A stretch of DNA of 38,663 nt from Bacteroidales bacterium. Lineage in GTDB: Bacteria; Bacteroidota; Bacteroidia; Bacteroidales; Paludibacteraceae. The stretch spans positions 1-38,663 of the forward strand of contig CAAFZS010000051.1 of assembly GCA_900767595.1 (NCBI GenBank), read 5' to 3'. Positions 35,850-38,663 of this stretch are shown here, piece after piece. A program made the translations under genes and the position numbers. A model generated the notes under the pieces. The model was given only the letters and a program-made list of their open reading frames with translations, did not search any database and was not told the DNA's origin. Positions within the stretch are counted from its first letter, which is position 1, and every line of letters begins with the position of its first letter.

Positions 35850-37057
35850 TGGAAAAACTGTGGAATAGGGAATATTTGAAGGTCTGGGGAAGTAATTTCC
35901 TTATGAACTTTGCTTTCTGGCTTTTGACACCGTTATTGCCGTTGTACTTGACGGATACGTATGGTGCCAATAAGGAAGTCATTGGCTTGGTGTTGTCGGG
36001 CTATGCGGCAGCGGCATTGTTTATTCGGCCCTTCAGCGGGTATCTGGTTGATTCGTTGCCCCGCAAGTTACTGCTACTTATTTGCTATGGTTTGACCGCT
36101 ATTTTCTTTGGATTATATATGGCAGCGGGTTCGTTGGCACTCTTTGCTGTTTGCCGTACCCTTCACGGTGCGCCGTTTGGGGCTACGGGTGTCAGTCTGA
36201 CGACCGTGGCTATCGATGTACTCCCCTCCTCACGGCGAGCGGAAGGAATAGGTTATTTCGGGCTCAGTAATAACATTGCCACAGCGATTTCTCCCTCTAT
36301 CGCGTTGCTGATTTTCAGTCAATGCCATAGTTATAATGTGCTGTTCATTATCTCCCTAATCTGCGCCTTGTTAGGTCTAGCCCTTAACTGCACCCTCAAT
36401 CTCAAGCCTAAATCATGCAGCGAAGCGGTCTTACAGCGCAGCGGTCATTCAGCCAAAGGCGGTCGTTTCCCTATCAGTCTTGATCGTTTCCTGCTGCTCA
36501 AAGCTTGGGCACTCTTTATAGTAATGTTTACGTGCGCGTTCGCGTATAGCGTGTTATCGACGTATGTGGCTATCTATGGCCGGGAGCGGTTAGGGATAAC
36601 GACGGGCACGGGGTTGTTCTTTGCGCTGTTTGCTATTGGGCTTATTGTGGCGCGATTGATAGGCGGACAGAACCTCAGGAAAGGGAAGATGGTTTGGAAT
36701 GCGTCGTTTGGAATGTTGGTTTCTATTTGTGGTTTTACGCTTTTTGCCGGTGTTCATCAGGAGTGGGCGTATTACCTTGCGCCGTTTATTATCGGTTTGG
36801 GTAATGGTCATTTATGGCCGGCTTTCCAGAATATGTTTCTCAATCTTGCGCCCAATAACCAACGCGGCACAGCCAATTCGACCTTGCTCACTTCGTGGGA
36901 TTTAGGAATGGGTGTCGGGATGTTGGTAGGCGGTTCTATCGCGGAGCATTTTGGCTATTTCTCCGCCTTCTGGACAGGCGTAAGTCTTTTCCTTTGCGGC
37001 ATCATTTTCTTCTTCGCCTTCGCCAAGAACCACTATCTCAAGTATAAATTAGTGTAA
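35849..37057 (+). CDS. MFS transporter
   Basis: This 402-residue protein has twelve membrane helices and an MFS fold. A motif A-like segment RPFSGYLVDSLPRKLLLL lies after helix two, and GIGYFGLSNNIATAISPSIA in helix five. The substrate is unknown; many Bacteroidota homologues are drug or sugar exporters. Residues about 189-206 in the central cytoplasmic loop (CSEAVLQRSGHSAKGGR) are encoded by a mini-hairpin array. That is the one place in the fold where extra residues are easily tolerated. Confidence 0.92.
   Translation: MEKLWNREYLKVWGSNFLMNFAFWLLTPLLPLYLTDTYGANKEVIGLVLSGYAAAALFIRPFSGYLVDSLPRKLLLLICYGLTAIFFGLYMAAGSLALFAVCRTLHGAPFGATGVSLTTVAIDVLPSSRRAEGIGYFGLSNNIATAISPSIALLIFSQCHSYNVLFIISLICALLGLALNCTLNLKPKSCSEAVLQRSGHSAKGGRFPISLDRFLLLKAWALFIVMFTCAFAYSVLSTYVAIYGRERLGITTGTGLFFALFAIGLIVARLIGGQNLRKGKMVWNASFGMLVSICGFTLFAGVHQEWAYYLAPFIIGLGNGHLWPAFQNMFLNLAPNNQRGTANSTLLTSWDLGMGVGMLVGGSIAEHFGYFSAFWTGVSLFLCGIIFFFAFAKNHYLKYKLV
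36415..36465 (+). repeat. Mini-hairpin array inside the MFS gene
   Basis: Units are GC-GAA-GC, GC-GCA-GC and GCC-AAA-GGC with GGTCTTACA and GGTCATTCA spacers, in the sense direction. It encodes CSEAVLQRSGHSAKGGR in the central cytoplasmic loop. Confidence 0.88.
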
Positions 37058-37203
37058 GTTCTCTTTGTCGTCCTTTTCTCTGCCCGCTCGTCGGGGCATT
37101 TCGTTGCCCCTTGCCGCGGGGCGCTCTTGCTCGGCGATTTATTACTTACACCCTGCGAGCGTCCGGCATAGGTTTCACACCGCTTCGCGGAAGATCTTTA
37201 TTA
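37058..37203 (+). other. Intergenic region with small hairpins at the mobile-element edge
   Basis: These 146 bases separate the MFS gene from the convergent replication gene. They contain GGGGCA-TTTCGT-TGCCCC at about 37093 and CCGC-TTC-GCGG at about 37181, plus a G/C-rich block. The first could terminate MFS transcription, but it has no long T run. No attachment site or gene was recognised. Confidence 0.4.
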
Positions 37204-38208
37204 TTAGTGCCTGCTATTTTTTCCAAACTTTTCAAAGAACGCATCGCGAGCAGCAAGTGCTTCGGGGGTATTTGCCTCTCTATCGGCTTGCTCTCGCTCT
37301 TTTCGTCGTTGCTCTCGCATTTGCTCCTCAATCGCCAACACTTCCGGCGAAACGCCCGACTGAACTTTCGCAATTGCTTTCGCCGCACTCGCTTTTTCAA
37401 ATTTCATTCGTCGTTGATCGTAAGCGAACAACTCAGATTTCCAATTACGGACTCGGCCGTTTTTGCTATATCGCCACCCATTGCCGTTATAGTGGTTAAA
37501 GAAATCTTTAACAACCTCTATAGAAATAGTAGGATAGTTCTCTTTAGCATATTGGATGACTTCTTCTTCCGTCGTAGGATATGGCTCAAAATGATAAGTT
37601 TTAACAATTTTTTTTGTGTGTGTGACGGCTTGCCCGTCCTCTTTTTTTACAACACACACATTAGTGTGTTGTTTTTTTTCTTTGTTATATATATTATTGT
37701 TATATATATTATAGTTATTATTTTCTTTGTTACTTTCTTTTATTAACGGGACATTTTGTCCTTTTGGTGGGACATTTTGTCCTTGTGTAGAGACATTTTG
37801 TCCCTTGGTTGGGTCTATTACTCCACCTGTAGCTTCTATCTCATTTTGGTATTCTTCCAAGTTCTGAGAATCGATAATAGGTGCGCTAGTGTAACTTCGT
37901 TTTCCGGAGTATCTATAATCGGGTAGGGGATAACCCTTTATATGATGGGCTTGGAACTCATAGCGGTCAAAACCACTTTCGGACTTATCTATAGAAACTA
38001 AATCTTTTTCATTAAGAACCTTCAATGCGCGTCTAAGCGTCTTTGGCTCTATCTCTATCCAACTTGCCAAGTCCATATAGGTGCCCAAAAAGGCACGTTT
38101 CCTTGTTAAGCAATACAACGCGGAAAACACCTCAAGGGTCGAGCCCTTGAGGTTGTAAGGATGATGTTTCATTTCAGCACATATTATGAACGCTTGTCCG
38201 TCCTTCAT
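37204..38208 (-). CDS. Phage/plasmid-type replication initiator with internal origin-like region
   Basis: This 334-residue protein looks like a lambda-O-type or DnaD-like initiator. The N-terminal winged helix (YNLKGSTLEVFSALYCLTRK, then LASWIEIEPKTLRRALKVLN) would bind DNA. A low-complexity middle part contains three heptapeptide repeats (TKGQNVS, TQGQNVP, PKGQNVP) and an Asn/Tyr-rich stretch. The C-terminal part has FFNHYNGNGWR and RVRNWKSEL, common in phage initiator and helicase-loader proteins. The ATG at 38208 gives MKDGQAFIICAEMK. The DNA of the middle part looks like an origin (see that entry). It marks a prophage or integrative element at the right edge. Confidence 0.78.
   Translation of the reverse strand: MKDGQAFIICAEMKHHPYNLKGSTLEVFSALYCLTRKRAFLGTYMDLASWIEIEPKTLRRALKVLNEKDLVSIDKSESGFDRYEFQAHHIKGYPLPDYRYSGKRSYTSAPIIDSQNLEEYQNEIEATGGVIDPTKGQNVSTQGQNVPPKGQNVPLIKESNKENNNYNIYNNNIYNKEKKQHTNVCVVKKEDGQAVTHTKKIVKTYHFEPYPTTEEEVIQYAKENYPTISIEVVKDFFNHYNGNGWRYSKNGRVRNWKSELFAYDQRRMKFEKASAAKAIAKVQSGVSPEVLAIEEQMREQRRKEREQADREANTPEALAARDAFFEKFGKNSRH
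37650..37679 (+). terminator. Plus-strand hairpin with T run inside the initiator gene
   Basis: CAACACAC pairs with GTGTGTTG around ACATTA and is followed by eight T on the plus strand. It could stop transcription entering the element from the MFS side, or be part of the origin. On the minus strand it codes for QHTNVCV. Confidence 0.5.
37680..37803. other. Candidate replication origin (iterons plus A/T-rich tract)
   Basis: Three 21-base direct repeats, each with the palindrome GGACA-TTT-TGTCC (one end base varies), start at 37749, 37770 and 37791. On one side lies a very A/T-rich tract (37680-37747) with the repeat TTGTTATATATATTAT. Phage lambda places iterons and an A/T-rich unwinding tract inside gene O in the same way. 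The function here is inferred. Confidence 0.55.
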
Positions 38209-38246
38209 TTAGCGTATCAATCGTAGTGTAATAACCTACCTCACCA

Positions 38247-38290
38247 TTAGGTGACTATTGGGTGACCGTTAGGTCACCGTTAGGTCCCTG
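38247..38290. repeat. Four 11-bp direct repeats, iteron-like
   Basis: TTAGGTGACTA, TTGGGTGACCG, TTAGGTCACCG and TTAGGTCCCTG follow in tandem, one helical turn each. They overlap the 3' end of the small zinc-finger gene and lie about 40 bases from the initiator ATG, so they could bind the initiator or a regulator of it. Confidence 0.6.
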
Positions 38291-38512
38291 ATGATTAGCG
38301 AGGAATTCTTCTGCTTCATTGGCCGTGTGATTAGACGGATTGTTCTTATCTTCGTGCTCAAAGCATAGAAGATTAGAAAGAGCGTTCTTCTTCAAGAACT
38401 TGTGCTCTTTGAAGCAGAATAGACAAATCTTATCGTTATTGGGTACTCGATGAGAATTGTTCACTACATATACGCTGTGCCTACATCCAAAGCAATGTTC
38501 GTAGTCTGCCAT
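38255..38512 (-). CDS. Small cysteine-rich (zinc-finger-like) protein
   Basis: This 85-residue protein has C7-F-G-C10 (EHCFGCRHS) and a second pair C30-L-F-C33 (KICLFCFKEH), a C-x2-C plus C-x2-C pattern that would bind zinc. Further histidines and one more cysteine follow. The C-terminal residues (GPNGDLTVTQ) are coded by the 11-bp repeats. Small proteins of this type are common in phage and mobile-element replication regions. It follows the next upstream gene with only one base between stop and start. Confidence 0.65.
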   Translation of the reverse strand: MADYEHCFGCRHSVYVVNNSHRVPNNDKICLFCFKEHKFLKKNALSNLLCFEHEDKNNPSNHTANEAEEFLANHQGPNGDLTVTQ

Positions 38513-38513
38513 A

Positions 38514-38663
38514 TTATTTCACTTCTTTTAGTCTTAAACTTACAGTGATATTCGTCGGCAGCAGTCTTGGGTGGTCGTTGAGGATACGGGCACGCAGACC
38601 TTCCATTTGTTTTGTGATAGCCTTGCTCTCCTCTTTGAGTTTGAGCTGTGCCATCTCGCAGGA
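38514..38663 (-). CDS. Partial ORF at the right edge
   Basis: The open frame enters from the right edge and ends at TAA (38516-38514), directly before the small zinc-finger gene. The visible 49 residues include MAQLKLKEESKAITKQMEGL and end in NITVSLRLKEVK. The part seen is helical and charged, with no recognised motif. It is probably another gene of the mobile element. Confidence 0.55.
   Translation of the reverse strand, partial: SCEMAQLKLKEESKAITKQMEGLRARILNDHPRLLPTNITVSLRLKEVK

Overview
This window looks like a chromosome segment from a member of the Bacteroidales (phylum Bacteroidota). Three things point there. The promoters have the Bacteroidota form, a TTTG box followed about 20 bases later by TAnnTTTGC. 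There is a V/A-type ATP synthase operon with a DUF2764 subunit. The housekeeping genes (meso-diaminopimelate dehydrogenase, LonA, GcvT, PepT, MnmA, RecR, RsmD) fit that group. The species cannot be named from the sequence alone.

Layout. (1) 1-3192 is a defence-type island on the minus strand: a HATPase plus STAS-like pair, a candidate structured RNA, a small acidic protein, a cytosine-C5 methyltransferase, and a partial gene that may be its endonuclease. (2) 3231-8150 is core: rsmD and an anchored protein leave leftward from a divergent promoter, and an HD-less (p)ppGpp synthetase, recR, a membrane protein, a HAD-like protein and an acetyltransferase leave rightward. (3) 8147-20750 is a long minus-strand run: cysK, cysE, V-ATPase subunits E, C-like, A, B, D, I and K, fabD and lon. 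(4) 20759-25724 is a second accessory island: an AbiEii-like pair, an unknown protein, an adenine methyltransferase with a second copy of the structured RNA, a HARE-HTH nuclease-like protein, and a GNAT toxin-antitoxin pair. (5) 25732-34303 is a tightly packed minus-strand operon: 2-hydroxyacid dehydrogenase, pepT, gcvT, a cation efflux protein, lpd, mnmA, a NUDIX protein, prolyl-tRNA editing protein, and a Bax-inhibitor-like protein. (6) 34391-37057 runs rightward: ddh, a C_GCAxxG_C_C protein and an MFS transporter. (7) 37204-38663 is the edge of a phage or mobile element, with a replication initiator carrying an internal origin-like region.

The most unusual feature is a family of mini-hairpin arrays. 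Units have a near-constant spacer, GGTC followed by C/T, T, A/T, CA, then a tiny hairpin with a 2-8 bp stem and usually a 3-4 nt loop. Stem sequences differ between units but stay self-complementary. Arrays lie between genes in the V-ATPase/cys operon. They also lie, open in frame, inside mnmA, lpd, atpI, the MFS gene and the C_GCAxxG gene, and they form the ends of CysE, CysK and MnmA. Related G/C-rich hairpin inserts occur in the (p)ppGpp synthetase, DUF2764 and cation efflux genes. Heptamer tandem repeats sit just before several start codons.

The second notable signal is a pair of long imperfect hairpins (1855-2045 and 23884-24016). They share a conserved base, and each lies upstream of, and on the same strand as, a DNA methyltransferase gene. 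They look like leader RNAs with a downstream terminator.
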